Origin: Betaproteobacteria bacterium RIFCSPLOWO2_12_FULL_64_23
GTDB taxonomy: Bacteria; Pseudomonadota; Gammaproteobacteria; Burkholderiales; SG8-39
Assembly (NCBI GenBank): GCA_001770575.1
Contig: MERK01000014.1
Location: 1,077-39,813 of the forward strand
DNA: 38,737 nucleotides
Reading direction: 5' to 3'
Position numbers and translations under genes: made by a program. The notes beneath the pieces are model-generated. The model ran no database searches and had not been told where the DNA came from. It saw only the letters and a program-made list of their open reading frames with translations. Of this stretch, positions 7,808 through 18,408 are shown one piece after another (within the stretch, counting starts at the first letter, position 1; each line of letters opens with the position of its first letter).

Positions 7808-7972
7808 TGTCATTCCGAGGCCGTCCCCCAAGGTGGGAGACCGAAGGTCGGGACCACCCGAAGAGGTGGGGACTTTCCCGTCGAGCGGGATCGAGACCTT
7901 CGGGGCGAAGGCCGAGGAATCTGCTTCTTGTCAATCCAGAAAAGCAGATTCCTCGCTTCGCTCGGAATGACA
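7808..7972. repeat. 165-bp inverted-repeat (MITE-like) element
   Basis: The ends are perfect 12-bp inverted repeats: TGTCATTCCGAG at 7808-7819 and CTCGGAATGACA at 7961-7972. An inner perfect 14-bp pair, CGAGGAATCTGCTT (7913-7926) and its complement (7942-7955), forms a second hairpin. GACCGAAGGTCGG and ACCACCCGAAGAGGTGGG add smaller stems. Sequences with the TGTCATTCCGAG...GAGGAATCT theme recur as dispersed repeats in many bacterial genomes. It carries no gene and fills the gap between the epimerase start and the helicase stop; it might end helicase transcription. Confidence 0.75.
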
Positions 7973-8015
7973 GCATCGAGATTATCGGAGACAGCTCCAT
8001 GTCATTTCACCGCCG

Positions 8016-9965
8016 CTATTCTACCGGAGCGGCGGCGAAAAAATCCGTGACCTCTTCGAGCACGCGCGTGCGCCGCATCGCCGGCAGGCTTTTCCAGATG
8101 CGCCGCCCGTAAGGTTTGCTGATCAGCCGCGGGTCGCAGATCATGAGCACGCCGCGGTCGATTTCGTCGCGAATCAGGCGCCCCGCGCCCTGCTTCAGGC
8201 TGATCGCCGCGCGCGGCAGCTGGTATTCCATGAACGCGTTCTTGCCCTGCTTCGCCAGATATTCGATGCGGGCGGCGAGCACCGGATCGTCTGGCGGCGC
8301 GAACGGCAGCTTGTCGATCACCACCAGCGACAGCGCTTCGCCGCGCACGTCCACGCCTTCCCAGAAGCTCTGGCTCGCCACCAGCACGGCATTGCCCAGC
8401 CGCCGAAAACGTTCGAGCAGTTCGCTGCGGCTGCCCTCGCCCTGGAGCAGCAGGGGATAGCTCACGCCGGCCGCTTCGAAGCGCTCGCGCAGCAACTCGT
8501 GCGCGCGGCGCATCGCGCGCAGGGTCGTGAACAGGAGGAACGCGCGGCCGCGGCTGGCTTGGATCACCGGCCAGGCGGCCTCCACCACCGCCGCGGTGTG
8601 CGCGCCATCGTTCGGTGCGGGCAGACCCTCGGGCACATAGAGCAGCGCCTGTTCCGGGTAATTGAACGGGCTGTCCCAGCACGCGGTGCGCGCCGCCTCC
8701 AGCCCCATCTCGCCGGTGTAATGGGCGAAGTCGCGGTTCACCGCCAGGGTCGCCGAGGTGAAAATCCAGGCGCGCGGATGCCCGTGCAGTTGCTTGCGGA
8801 AAATTTCGGCGATGTCCAGCGGCGCCGCATTCAGCTGGAAGCTGGCGCTGTAGGTTTCAGCCCAGCGCACCATGCCTTCGGCGTCGGCGGCCAGCCAGCG
8901 TTCGAGCCGGGCGTGCAAATCGAGCGCGCGCCGCCAGCAGTTCTCCAGCCCCTCGCCGCGCTGCGCCTGCGTCTCCAGCAGCTTGGACAGCTTTTTCAGA
9001 TCCTCATCCAGAACGGTGAGCGCCTGATTGAATGCGTCCTTCGCGGTGGCGGCGGCATAGGCAAGGCGCGCTGCGTCCAGCGGCAGCGCGAGCCGCGCGT
9101 CCCGGCTCGCTTTCTCCACCGCGGCGACGGCCGGGCGCAGCGCCGGCAGGTCGCCGGCGCCGGCGATCGCCTCGATCAGGGCATCGCGGCACAGATCGAG
9201 CAGCTGACCCGAGCTCAGGTTCTCGCCGAAAAACAGTGTCGCCGTTTCCGGCAGCTGATGCGCCTCGTCGAAAATCACCGCATTGCAGGCCGGCAGCAGC
9301 TCGGCCACGCCCTCGTCCCTGAGCATCACGTCGGCGAAGAAAAGATGATGATTGACCACGACGATGTCGGCGCTGAGCGCTTCGCGCCGCGCCGCCATGA
9401 CGAAACACTCCGCGTACTGCCGGCAGTCCTGGCCCAGGCAGTTCTCGCGCGTCGAGGTCGCCGACTGCCAGGCGGGCGCGTTCTCGGGCACGTCGGCGAG
9501 TTCCGCCCTGTCGCCGCTCTTGCTGACTTTGGCAAAGCGCGCGATCTTGTGCAGTTGCGCCACGTCCTCGCGGCTGGCGAAGCGCCCGTCGGCGAGCGCG
9601 CCCTCCAGGTGGTGGTGACAGACGTAATTGGCGCGGCCCTTGAGCAGCGCGGTGCTGACCGCAACCCGCAGCGCGTCGCGCACCGTGGGCAGATCGCGGT
9701 TGTAGAGCTGGTCCTGCAGGTTCTTGGTGCCGGTCGAAATGATGACCTTGCCGCCCGAGAGCAGCGCCGGCACCAGGTAGGCGAACGTCTTGCCGGTGCC
9801 GGTGCCGGCTTCGGCGACGAGCAGGCTGTTGTCGCGCATGGCCTGGGCGATAGCCTGCGCCATTTCGATTTGCTGTGGGCGCAGGCGATAGCCGGGTATG
9901 GCGCGGCCGAGCGCGCCGTCGGCGCCGAACACCGCCTCGAGCTGGTCGTCTGCGGGAAGGGACAT
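8016..9965 (-). CDS. yoaA: ATP-dependent DNA helicase, DinG/YoaA family (Fe-S, XPD-like)
   Basis: This 649-residue superfamily 2 helicase unwinds DNA 5'-3' and resolves damaged or R-loop structures in its relatives. It has Walker A EAGTGTGKTF near residue 55, DEAH in VIFDEAHQLPE, and four cysteines for an iron-sulfur cluster: one in YVCHHH and three in NCLGQDCRQYAEC. C-terminal motifs include SFWEGVDVRGEAL and QGAGRLIR. Size and architecture match YoaA or DinG; I favour YoaA because there is no N-terminal exonuclease domain and the length is near 640, but the assignment between the two is not firm. Start ATG 9965. It is a single gene between repeats. Confidence 0.85.
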   Translation of the reverse strand: MSLPADDQLEAVFGADGALGRAIPGYRLRPQQIEMAQAIAQAMRDNSLLVAEAGTGTGKTFAYLVPALLSGGKVIISTGTKNLQDQLYNRDLPTVRDALRVAVSTALLKGRANYVCHHHLEGALADGRFASREDVAQLHKIARFAKVSKSGDRAELADVPENAPAWQSATSTRENCLGQDCRQYAECFVMAARREALSADIVVVNHHLFFADVMLRDEGVAELLPACNAVIFDEAHQLPETATLFFGENLSSGQLLDLCRDALIEAIAGAGDLPALRPAVAAVEKASRDARLALPLDAARLAYAAATAKDAFNQALTVLDEDLKKLSKLLETQAQRGEGLENCWRRALDLHARLERWLAADAEGMVRWAETYSASFQLNAAPLDIAEIFRKQLHGHPRAWIFTSATLAVNRDFAHYTGEMGLEAARTACWDSPFNYPEQALLYVPEGLPAPNDGAHTAAVVEAAWPVIQASRGRAFLLFTTLRAMRRAHELLRERFEAAGVSYPLLLQGEGSRSELLERFRRLGNAVLVASQSFWEGVDVRGEALSLVVIDKLPFAPPDDPVLAARIEYLAKQGKNAFMEYQLPRAAISLKQGAGRLIRDEIDRGVLMICDPRLISKPYGRRIWKSLPAMRRTRVLEEVTDFFAAAPVE

Positions 9966-9985
9966 GAATCGGGAATCCCGGGTTT

Positions 9986-10038
9986 AGAGCCCCTAACAGA
10001 ATGAAACGCATCACGTGTTTCATTCTGTTAGGGGCTCT
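9986..10038. repeat. Perfect 22-bp inverted repeat with 9-nt loop
   Basis: The left arm is 9986-10007, the loop GCATCACGT and the right arm 10017-10038, with no mismatch. The arms begin AGAGCCCCTAACAG and end CTGTTAGGGGCTCT. It lies 20 bp before the helicase start and about 107 bp before the NlpC/P60 gene, between divergent genes. There is no following T run and no converging gene, so a simple terminator is unlikely. It could be a small mobile repeat or an RNA hairpin in the helicase leader. Confidence 0.8.
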
Positions 10039-10144
10039 TAGTGCGAATGACAGTATCCGCTTAACGCATCGCCCAGCTAGCGGACACGCGAACGCAACGC
10101 CGATATTTCTTTACTTTATTGGATATAGCTCCTAGATTACTTGA

Positions 10145-10663
10145 ATGCGGAAGCATAATCCACTGTTTCTAATCGCCTTCCTTAATCTTATTCTGGCCGG
10201 GTGCGCGAGCCAGTCGCTGCGCCCGCCGGAAGCCGAAACCGAGCCGGCGGCTGCCACGGCGCCCGTGGTCAATGCGACCGACCGGGCGAGCAGCGTCGCC
10301 CTGCAGGCACTGGCGCATCTGGGCACACCTTACCGGGCGGGCGGCCTGTCGCCGCGAACCGGCTTCGACTGCAGCGGCCTGGTGGCCTACGTCTATCGCC
10401 AAGGCGCCGGCCTGGCGCTGCCGCGCAATACCTTCGACCTCAGCCGCCTGGGGGAGCCGGTCGAGCGCGCCGCGCTCAGGGCTGGCGACCTGGTGTTCTA
10501 CAACACGCAGCGGCGCGAGTATTCGCACGTCGGCATCTATCTGGGCGAGGACCGCTTCATCCACGCCCCAGCGAGCGGCGGCGAAGTGCGCGTCGAGGAC
10601 CTGCGCGCCGGCTACTGGATGCGCCGCTATGACGGCGCGCGCCGCATTATCGCACTGCATTAG
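10145..10663 (+). CDS. NlpC/P60 family lipoprotein, probable peptidoglycan endopeptidase
   Basis: This 172-residue lipoprotein has a signal peptide ending in LAGC (Cys20) and an NlpC/P60 domain from about residue 50. The catalytic triad is visible as Cys76 (FDCSGLV), His128 (YSHVGIYLG) and His140 (RFIHAP). Relatives such as Spr/MepS cut the D-Glu-mDAP or D-Ala-mDAP bonds of peptidoglycan in the periplasm. It starts at ATG 10145 without a strong ribosome site. It is monocistronic: the next gene, fbpA, has its own promoter. Confidence 0.9.
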   Translation: MRKHNPLFLIAFLNLILAGCASQSLRPPEAETEPAAATAPVVNATDRASSVALQALAHLGTPYRAGGLSPRTGFDCSGLVAYVYRQGAGLALPRNTFDLSRLGEPVERAALRAGDLVFYNTQRREYSHVGIYLGEDRFIHAPASGGEVRVEDLRAGYWMRRYDGARRIIALH

Positions 10664-10748
10664 CGGCGGTCTCGACCGGCGCCAGCCGAGTCGCGGGTTC
10701 CAATGGGTCCGGTTGAACCATGCGGATCACCTGCGGCCGGACTAGGTT

Positions 10749-10775
10749 GCAAATAGGAATCATTCGTATTATAAT
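10749..10775 (+). promoter_or_regulatory. fbpA promoter with candidate Fur box
   Basis: GCAAATAGGAATCATTCGT (10749-10767) matches 11 of 19 positions of the E. coli Fur consensus and keeps the core AATCATT. It sits directly before a perfect -10 TATAAT (10770-10775), about 37 bp upstream of the fbpA ATG. The 10-mer GAATCATTCG is repeated exactly in the fbpB/fbpC divergent promoter. Iron-dependent repression by Fur is inferred. Confidence 0.6.
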
Positions 10776-10812
10776 GGCTGGAATCCACTTCCATCCGTCA
10801 TAAGGAAACGCC

Positions 10813-11847
10813 ATGCGACACCTGCTCAAAGCCGCCATCTGCGCGGCCTATTTTTGCGTGCTGGCCACCCCAGTAGTGGCGAAAGCCGAAGACCAGGCAC
10901 TCAATCTCTACACCGCGCGCCATTACCAGACCGACGAAGCGCTTTACGCCGATTTCACCCGGCAGACAGGCATCAAAATCAACCGCATTGAAGGCGGCGA
11001 GGATCCACTTTTCGAACGCATCAAGAACGAAGGCGCGAACAGCCCTGCGGACGTCTTCATCACCGTGGACATAGGCAGGCTGTGGCGAGCCGAACAGGCC
11101 GGCATTTTCGCCCAGGTGAAGTCGAAAACGCTGGAGTCGCGCATCCCGGCGGCCTACCGCGATCCGGAAGGACGCTGGTTCGGCTTTTCCGCGCGCTCGC
11201 GCGTGATTGCCTACAACAAGGACGTGGTCAAACCCGGCGATATCCGGAATTACGAGGATCTGGCCGACCCGAAGTGGAAAGGCAAGATATGCGTGCGCTC
11301 CAGCAGCCACCCGTACATGCTCTCGCTCACCGCCAGCATGGTGTCGCATTTGGGCGAGGCCAAAGCCGAGCAATGGGTAAGAGGCCTGAAGGACAACCTC
11401 GCGCGCGACCCCAAGGGGGGAGACACTGACCAAATCAAGGCGGTGGCCGCGGGCGAATGCCAGCTGGCCGTAGCCAACACCTACTACCTCGTGCGCCTGC
11501 TGCGCTCGGCCAAAGCCGACGACCGGAAAACGATGGGGAAAATCGGCGTGATCTGGCCCAATCAGGACAACCGCGGCGCGCATATGAACATTTCCGGCGG
11601 CGGCATGCTCAAGCATGCGCCGCACAAGGCGGCCGCAGTGAAGTTCCTCGAATACCTGGCTAGCGACGAGGCGCAGGCCTACTTCGCCGACGGCAACAAC
11701 GAATGGCCGGTCGTCGCCACGGTCAAGGTGAATAATCCGGAACTCGAGTCACTGGGCAAATTCAAGGCGGACCAGCTGCACGTGAGCGAACTGGGCAAGA
11801 ACCAGCCGGCCGCGCTGCGCATTTCCGATCGCGCCGGCTACAAGTAA
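10813..11847 (+). CDS. fbpA: Ferric iron ABC transporter, periplasmic substrate-binding protein
   Basis: This 344-residue periplasmic protein binds ferric iron and hands it to the FbpBC transporter. It has a Sec signal peptide (about residues 1-26, ending VVAKAED), an N-terminal LYTARHYQTDEALYADF strand-helix typical of FbpA/FutA, and the iron-ligating tyrosine pair in NTYYLVRLL. SGGGMLKHAPHKAAAVKFLEYL matches the C-terminal lobe. Ribosome site AAGGAAA precedes ATG 10813. A candidate Fur box overlaps the promoter. The permease gene converges from the other strand nine bases after the stop, so the system is split into separate transcripts. Confidence 0.93.
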   Translation: MRHLLKAAICAAYFCVLATPVVAKAEDQALNLYTARHYQTDEALYADFTRQTGIKINRIEGGEDPLFERIKNEGANSPADVFITVDIGRLWRAEQAGIFAQVKSKTLESRIPAAYRDPEGRWFGFSARSRVIAYNKDVVKPGDIRNYEDLADPKWKGKICVRSSSHPYMLSLTASMVSHLGEAKAEQWVRGLKDNLARDPKGGDTDQIKAVAAGECQLAVANTYYLVRLLRSAKADDRKTMGKIGVIWPNQDNRGAHMNISGGGMLKHAPHKAAAVKFLEYLASDEAQAYFADGNNEWPVVATVKVNNPELESLGKFKADQLHVSELGKNQPAALRISDRAGYK

Positions 11848-11856
11848 AGGACTGCG

Positions 11857-13506
11857 CTAACGCTCTTTTCGTCCGCCTGCAGCAATGGCGCGGCACAGGA
11901 TGAATAGCGGCAGCAACCCGACGGCGACGATCACCAGCGAGGCCGTGGCTGCCTCCGCCAGTCGTTCGTCGGAGGCGAAGTTGTAAGCCTGCACCGCGAG
12001 CGTGTCGAAATTGAACGGCCGCATGACAAAGGTGGCCGGCAGCTCCTTCATCACGTCCACGAACACCAGCAGTCCGGCGGTCAGCAGGCTTCCGCGGATG
12101 ATGGGCACGTGCACCCTGAACAGCGTCCCGGACGGCGAAAGCCCCATGCCGCGTGCGGCGTCGTCCATGCTGGGCGTCACTTTGGACAGACCCGCCTCCA
12201 CGGTCTGCAGCGCAACGGCAAGAAAGCGCACCAGGTACGCATAGACCAGCGCCACAATGCTGCCGGTCAGCAGCAATCCCGGTCCCTTGCCGAATGCACC
12301 GGTCATCCATTCGTTGATCAGGTTGTCCAGCCGGGCAACCGGCACCAGTATGCCGACCGCGATGACCGCGCCCGGAATCGCATACCCCAAGCCCGCGATA
12401 CGGTGTGCTGCGCCCACCAGAATCCCCCGGTCGATGCGCGCCGCATACGCCATGATCACGGCCAGAAATATCGCGGCCACCGCGGTAATTGAAGCAAGCG
12501 TGAAACTGTTCGCGATCAGGCCAAGCATGCGCGAACTGAAAAAATGCGCATCGCCCTCGGAAAATGCCATGCGCCCCAAGATCCAAGCCGGCAGCACGAA
12601 TCCGAACAGAACCGGCACAGCACAGGCGCAGACCGCGATCCATGCCTTGGCGCCAGTCAAGCGATAGGGCGAAACGCGGCTGCGTCGCCCGGGATTATAG
12701 AAGCGGGAGCCGCCGCGATTGGCGCGCTCGAGCACGAGAATTGCGGCCACGAACACCAGCATCAATGTAGCCAGTTGCGCGGCCGCCACCGGGTCGCCAA
12801 GAGACAGCCACGCGCGGTAAATGCCGGTGGTGAAGGTTTGGACCGCGAAATACGAGACAGTGCCGAAATCAGCCAGCGTCTCCATCAGCGCCAGCGCCGC
12901 CCCGGCGGCGATGCCGGGACGCGCCAGCGGCAGGGCCAAACGAAAAAATCCGCGCCAGGCGCCATGGCCCAGGGTACGTCCGGCTTCGAATGCGCTCGCC
13001 GACATTTCGAGAAAGGCCGCGCGCGCGAGCAGATAGACATAGGGATAGAGCACCAGCGAGAACATCGCGATCGCGCCCCCGAGCGAGCGGATTTCCGGAA
13101 ACCAGTATTCGCGCACGCGCCATCCGGTGGCTTCGCGCAGGGCGGTCTGCACCGGTCCGGCGAACTGCAACAAGTCGGTGTAGGCATAGGCGATAACGTA
13201 GGCGGGCATCGCCAGTGGCAGCACCAGCAACCACTCGAACACGCCTGCTCCGGGAAAGCGGCACATGCTCACCAGCCAGGCGGCGCCGACGCCGAGCAAG
13301 ACCACGCCCGCCGCGACCCCGGCCAGCAGCCACAGGGTATTGACCATGTAACCGGGCAGCACTGTCGATGCCAGATGCGACCAGGTACCCATGCTGGGCC
13401 CGAAAATGCTGAATACCACGGCCGCGATAGGCGTGATCAAAAACAAGGCAACCAGCAACGCCGTCAGGCTCAACGAACTGAGCCGGCGCCGCCGGAAAGG
13501 CGTCAT
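11857..13506 (-). CDS. fbpB: Ferric iron ABC transporter, fused permease
   Basis: This 549-residue inner-membrane permease has two homologous BPD_transp domains in one chain and about twelve membrane segments, as in FbpB/SfuB. Each half carries an EAA-like loop: FEAGRTLGHGAWRGFFRLALPLARPGIAAG in the first, and DDAARGMGLSPSGTLFRVHVPI in the second. I chose ATG 13506 (MTPFRRRR) because the ORF's longer form to 13623 would run through the Fur box and the divergent promoter. It is divergent from fbpC and converges on fbpA. Confidence 0.9.
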   Translation of the reverse strand: MTPFRRRRLSSLSLTALLVALFLITPIAAVVFSIFGPSMGTWSHLASTVLPGYMVNTLWLLAGVAAGVVLLGVGAAWLVSMCRFPGAGVFEWLLVLPLAMPAYVIAYAYTDLLQFAGPVQTALREATGWRVREYWFPEIRSLGGAIAMFSLVLYPYVYLLARAAFLEMSASAFEAGRTLGHGAWRGFFRLALPLARPGIAAGAALALMETLADFGTVSYFAVQTFTTGIYRAWLSLGDPVAAAQLATLMLVFVAAILVLERANRGGSRFYNPGRRSRVSPYRLTGAKAWIAVCACAVPVLFGFVLPAWILGRMAFSEGDAHFFSSRMLGLIANSFTLASITAVAAIFLAVIMAYAARIDRGILVGAAHRIAGLGYAIPGAVIAVGILVPVARLDNLINEWMTGAFGKGPGLLLTGSIVALVYAYLVRFLAVALQTVEAGLSKVTPSMDDAARGMGLSPSGTLFRVHVPIIRGSLLTAGLLVFVDVMKELPATFVMRPFNFDTLAVQAYNFASDERLAEAATASLVIVAVGLLPLFILCRAIAAGGRKER

Positions 13507-13590
13507 GCCTGCAAGGAAACCTGGGCGATTCAAAGTAGAGGGACCGTCCGAGTCTGGAACTGCAAGTGCCTGAACTGAGGGCGATGTTCG

Positions 13591-13634
13591 ATTGTAACAA
13601 GAATCATTCGCAAATCGGTTCAATTCGATATAAT
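13591..13634. promoter_or_regulatory. Divergent fbpB/fbpC promoters with candidate Fur box
   Basis: TGTAACAAGAATCATTCGC (13593-13611) matches 12 of 19 Fur consensus positions and shares GAATCATTCG with the fbpA promoter. To its right is TATAAT (13629-13634), facing fbpC. On the minus strand TACAAT (13596-13591) could be the -10 for fbpB. A single bound Fur could therefore block both directions. The fbpC -10 lies only six bases before its ATG. Confidence 0.6.
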
Positions 13635-13640
13635 AGCCGC

Positions 13641-14753
13641 ATGTATCCTGATGCTCCCCGTGCCGGCGCCCTCCTCGAGGTGCGCGACATCCGCCAATCC
13701 TACGCCGACCATGAAGTGGTCAAGGGCCTGTCATTTTCGCTCAACAAGGGTCAGATCGGGTGCCTGCTGGGCCCGAGTGGATGCGGCAAAACGACGGTTT
13801 TACGCTGCATCGCCGGCTTTGAGCCACTGCACCAGGGCGAGATATGGCTGAATCGCCAATTGGTCAGCGATGCGGGCTGCCTGCTGCCGCCGGAAAAGCG
13901 CCGCATAGGCATGGTATTCCAGGACTATGCGCTGTTCCCGCATCTGTCGATCGCCGCCAACATCGGCTTCGGCCTGCACCGGCTTTCCGCATCGCTACGC
14001 CACCGCCGCGTCGATGTCCTGCTGCAGGCGGTTGGCCTGGCCGGCCTCGGAGAAAATTTCCCGCACGAACTCTCCGGCGGACAGCAGCAGCGCGTGGCGC
14101 TCGCCCGGGCGCTCGCGCCCGAGCCGGACCTGCTGTTGCTGGACGAACCGTTTTCCAATCTTGACGTCGATTTGCGCGAGCGCCTCAGTCTGGAAGTGCG
14201 CGCCATCATCAAATCGACTGATACCACGGCCGTTATCGTGACACACGACCAGCACGAGGCTTTCGCCATCGCCGACGAGATCGGCGTCATGCACGAGGGC
14301 GAGATCCGGCAATGGGACAGCGCCTACAATCTGTATCACCGACCTGCCAGCCGCTTTGTCGCCGACTTCATTGGCCAGGGCGTGTTTCTCCCTGCAAAGG
14401 TACTGAACGGGCGGCAGGTGAAAATCGAGCTGGGGGTGCTGAACGGCGAAATCCCGCAGGCGTGCGACATCGGCTGTGACGTCTGCGGCAAGGACTGCAG
14501 AATGGATATCCTGCTGCGCCCGGACGACATCGTTCACGACGATTCGAGCGGCTTGCGCGCCGAAGTTCTGCACAAAGCGTTCCGCGGCGCTGAGATTCTC
14601 TACACGCTGAAACTGGAAAGCGGCAGGAAGGTGCTTGCCCTGGTTCCCAGTCACCACGACCATGCCATCGGCGAGCACATCGGCATTCGCTTGGATGTCG
14701 ACCACGTGGTCGCGTTCCCGCCGCGCGAAGAGGCTGCAACTACCGCTGCCTAG
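13641..14753 (+). CDS. fbpC: Ferric iron ABC transporter, ATP-binding protein
   Basis: This 370-residue ATPase powers ferric iron import with FbpB. It has Walker A GPSGCGKTT, Q-loop FQDYALFP, signature LSGGQQQR, Walker B LLLLDEPFSNLD and H-loop VTHDQHEA, then a C-terminal TOBE-type regulatory domain. That domain contains an unusual cysteine cluster, Cys275, Cys279, Cys282 and Cys286 (CDIGCDVCGKDC), just before LLRPDDIVHDD. ATG 13641 lies six bases after a -10 box, so the message may be leaderless; GTG 13680 is the alternative start. The longer ORF from 13566 would include the Fur box and is rejected. Its TAG overlaps the stop of convergent tonB (CTAG). Confidence 0.92.
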   Translation: MYPDAPRAGALLEVRDIRQSYADHEVVKGLSFSLNKGQIGCLLGPSGCGKTTVLRCIAGFEPLHQGEIWLNRQLVSDAGCLLPPEKRRIGMVFQDYALFPHLSIAANIGFGLHRLSASLRHRRVDVLLQAVGLAGLGENFPHELSGGQQQRVALARALAPEPDLLLLDEPFSNLDVDLRERLSLEVRAIIKSTDTTAVIVTHDQHEAFAIADEIGVMHEGEIRQWDSAYNLYHRPASRFVADFIGQGVFLPAKVLNGRQVKIELGVLNGEIPQACDIGCDVCGKDCRMDILLRPDDIVHDDSSGLRAEVLHKAFRGAEILYTLKLESGRKVLALVPSHHDHAIGEHIGIRLDVDHVVAFPPREEAATTAA

Positions 14754-15514
14754 GAGTTCGGGCTCTCCAGGTTAAATATCACCGGCACGTCGATGGCAAA
14801 TTCGCGGCCGCGCAGGCCGGCCGGAATCGGTATCGTGGTCTTGCCCTTCTTGAGCATGTCCAGCGCCTGATTGTCGAGTACCTGGTGCCCGCTGCTGGTC
14901 TTGATCGAGGCGCTGGCGAGCATGCCGTTGGCGCCGATCACCATGTGCACTTCCGCCCTGCCCTGCCAGCCCTTCTCCATGGCGATCGCCGGATAGCGCT
15001 TGTAGCGCCTGGTGGCCACGATCAGGGCGAGGCGATATTGCTCCAGCGTCCCTGCGTCCACCCCACTGCCAGACTTGGCCGTCGCCGCCGTCGTGGCAAC
15101 GACCGGTGCCTGAGGTGCCGATCTCGCCTGGTCCGGCGCAGCTGGCTGGGCGCCCGAAACCTGCGTAACGGGAGCCGCCGATGCGGATTCGGGCGGCGCA
15201 GTCTTCACCGCTTCGGCCGGCGCCATCTCTTGCGCAGCCGGCGCAGGCGTAGCCGCGGGTTTGTCTAGCACCGGACGCGGCGCCGGTGGCACAGGCTGCA
15301 ACGGCGGCAGCGGTTCGCGTGGCGCCGCCGCGACCGGCGCCAGCCTTGCCGTCAGCACCAACAGCTTCTTCGCCGACGGCACCGGCGCGGCCTCCCAGGA
15401 CACGCCGAGCAACACCAGCGCATGCAGCGCGATCGAAGCCAGCACGCACCAAAGCAAAACGCGCTCCTGTCGCAGCGGTTGGATGAGTCCTGGGGAGGCG
15501 GCTGATGCGAACAT
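14750..15514 (-). CDS. tonB: TonB family energy-transducing protein
   Basis: This 254-residue protein has one N-terminal membrane helix (about residues 18-38) with the Ser27-x3-His31 pattern that matches functional Ser16/His20 of E. coli TonB. A long Pro/Ala-rich periplasmic spacer (about 45-160) follows. The C-terminal TonB domain has RRYKRYPAIAMEKGWQGRAEVHMVI and SSGHQVLDNQAL. It would couple proton-motive force through ExbB/ExbD to outer-membrane receptors, probably ferric ones given the adjacent fbp genes. ExbB, ExbD and receptor genes are not in the window. Its stop overlaps that of fbpC, with the two genes convergent. Confidence 0.88.
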   Translation of the reverse strand: MFASAASPGLIQPLRQERVLLWCVLASIALHALVLLGVSWEAAPVPSAKKLLVLTARLAPVAAAPREPLPPLQPVPPAPRPVLDKPAATPAPAAQEMAPAEAVKTAPPESASAAPVTQVSGAQPAAPDQARSAPQAPVVATTAATAKSGSGVDAGTLEQYRLALIVATRRYKRYPAIAMEKGWQGRAEVHMVIGANGMLASASIKTSSGHQVLDNQALDMLKKGKTTIPIPAGLRGREFAIDVPVIFNLESPNS

Positions 15515-15580
15515 CGGTCAAGGATAACGCGAAGGGTGGGCTGGCCGAACCAGCGGGTTCTCGACGTACCCACCCCCTTC

Positions 15581-15621
15581 GCCAATAATAAAGCGACCTC
15601 AAGAGTCGCTTTATTATTGGC
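15581..15621 (-). terminator. Hairpin terminator after tRNA-Ser
   Basis: A perfect 17-bp stem (arms 15581-15597 and 15605-15621, loop CTCAAGA) begins at the last base of the tRNA gene. The distal half of each arm is A/T-rich (TTTATTATT), which can serve as the release tract on either strand. It may also serve as a leader hairpin for the tonB transcript. Confidence 0.75.
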
Positions 15622-15707
15622 GGAAAGGGTGGGATTCGAACCCACGGTACGGAGAACCGTACACCGGATTTCGAGTCCGGCGCTTTCGACCACTCAGCCA
15701 CCTTTCC
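15621..15707 (-). tRNA. tRNA-Ser (CGA)
   Basis: The 87-nt gene reads GGAAAGGTGGCTGAGTGGTC from 15707. It has a seven-base acceptor stem GGAAAGG/CCTTTCC with discriminator G, anticodon stem CCGGA/TCCGG around loop CTCGAAA (anticodon CGA at 15673-15671), a long variable arm (TACGG...CCGTA), and T-loop GTTCGAATC. The long variable arm is diagnostic of serine. CCA is not encoded. It lies downstream of serS on the same strand. Several short ORFs across it are artefacts. Confidence 0.97.
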
Positions 15708-15780
15708 GGGCCGCGTCCCCCAAGGGGACTTCCGGGGCGCGCATTTTACCAGCTAGCCCGGAGTCCGGGCAGACAGAAAT

Positions 15781-18397
<2,617 letters not shown>

Positions 18398-18408
18398 GAA
18401 TCGACCCC

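Noticed and set aside
8499..10004. 501-codon plus-strand ORF opposite the helicase
   Set aside because: It is an antisense shadow; composition follows the reverse of the helicase codons.
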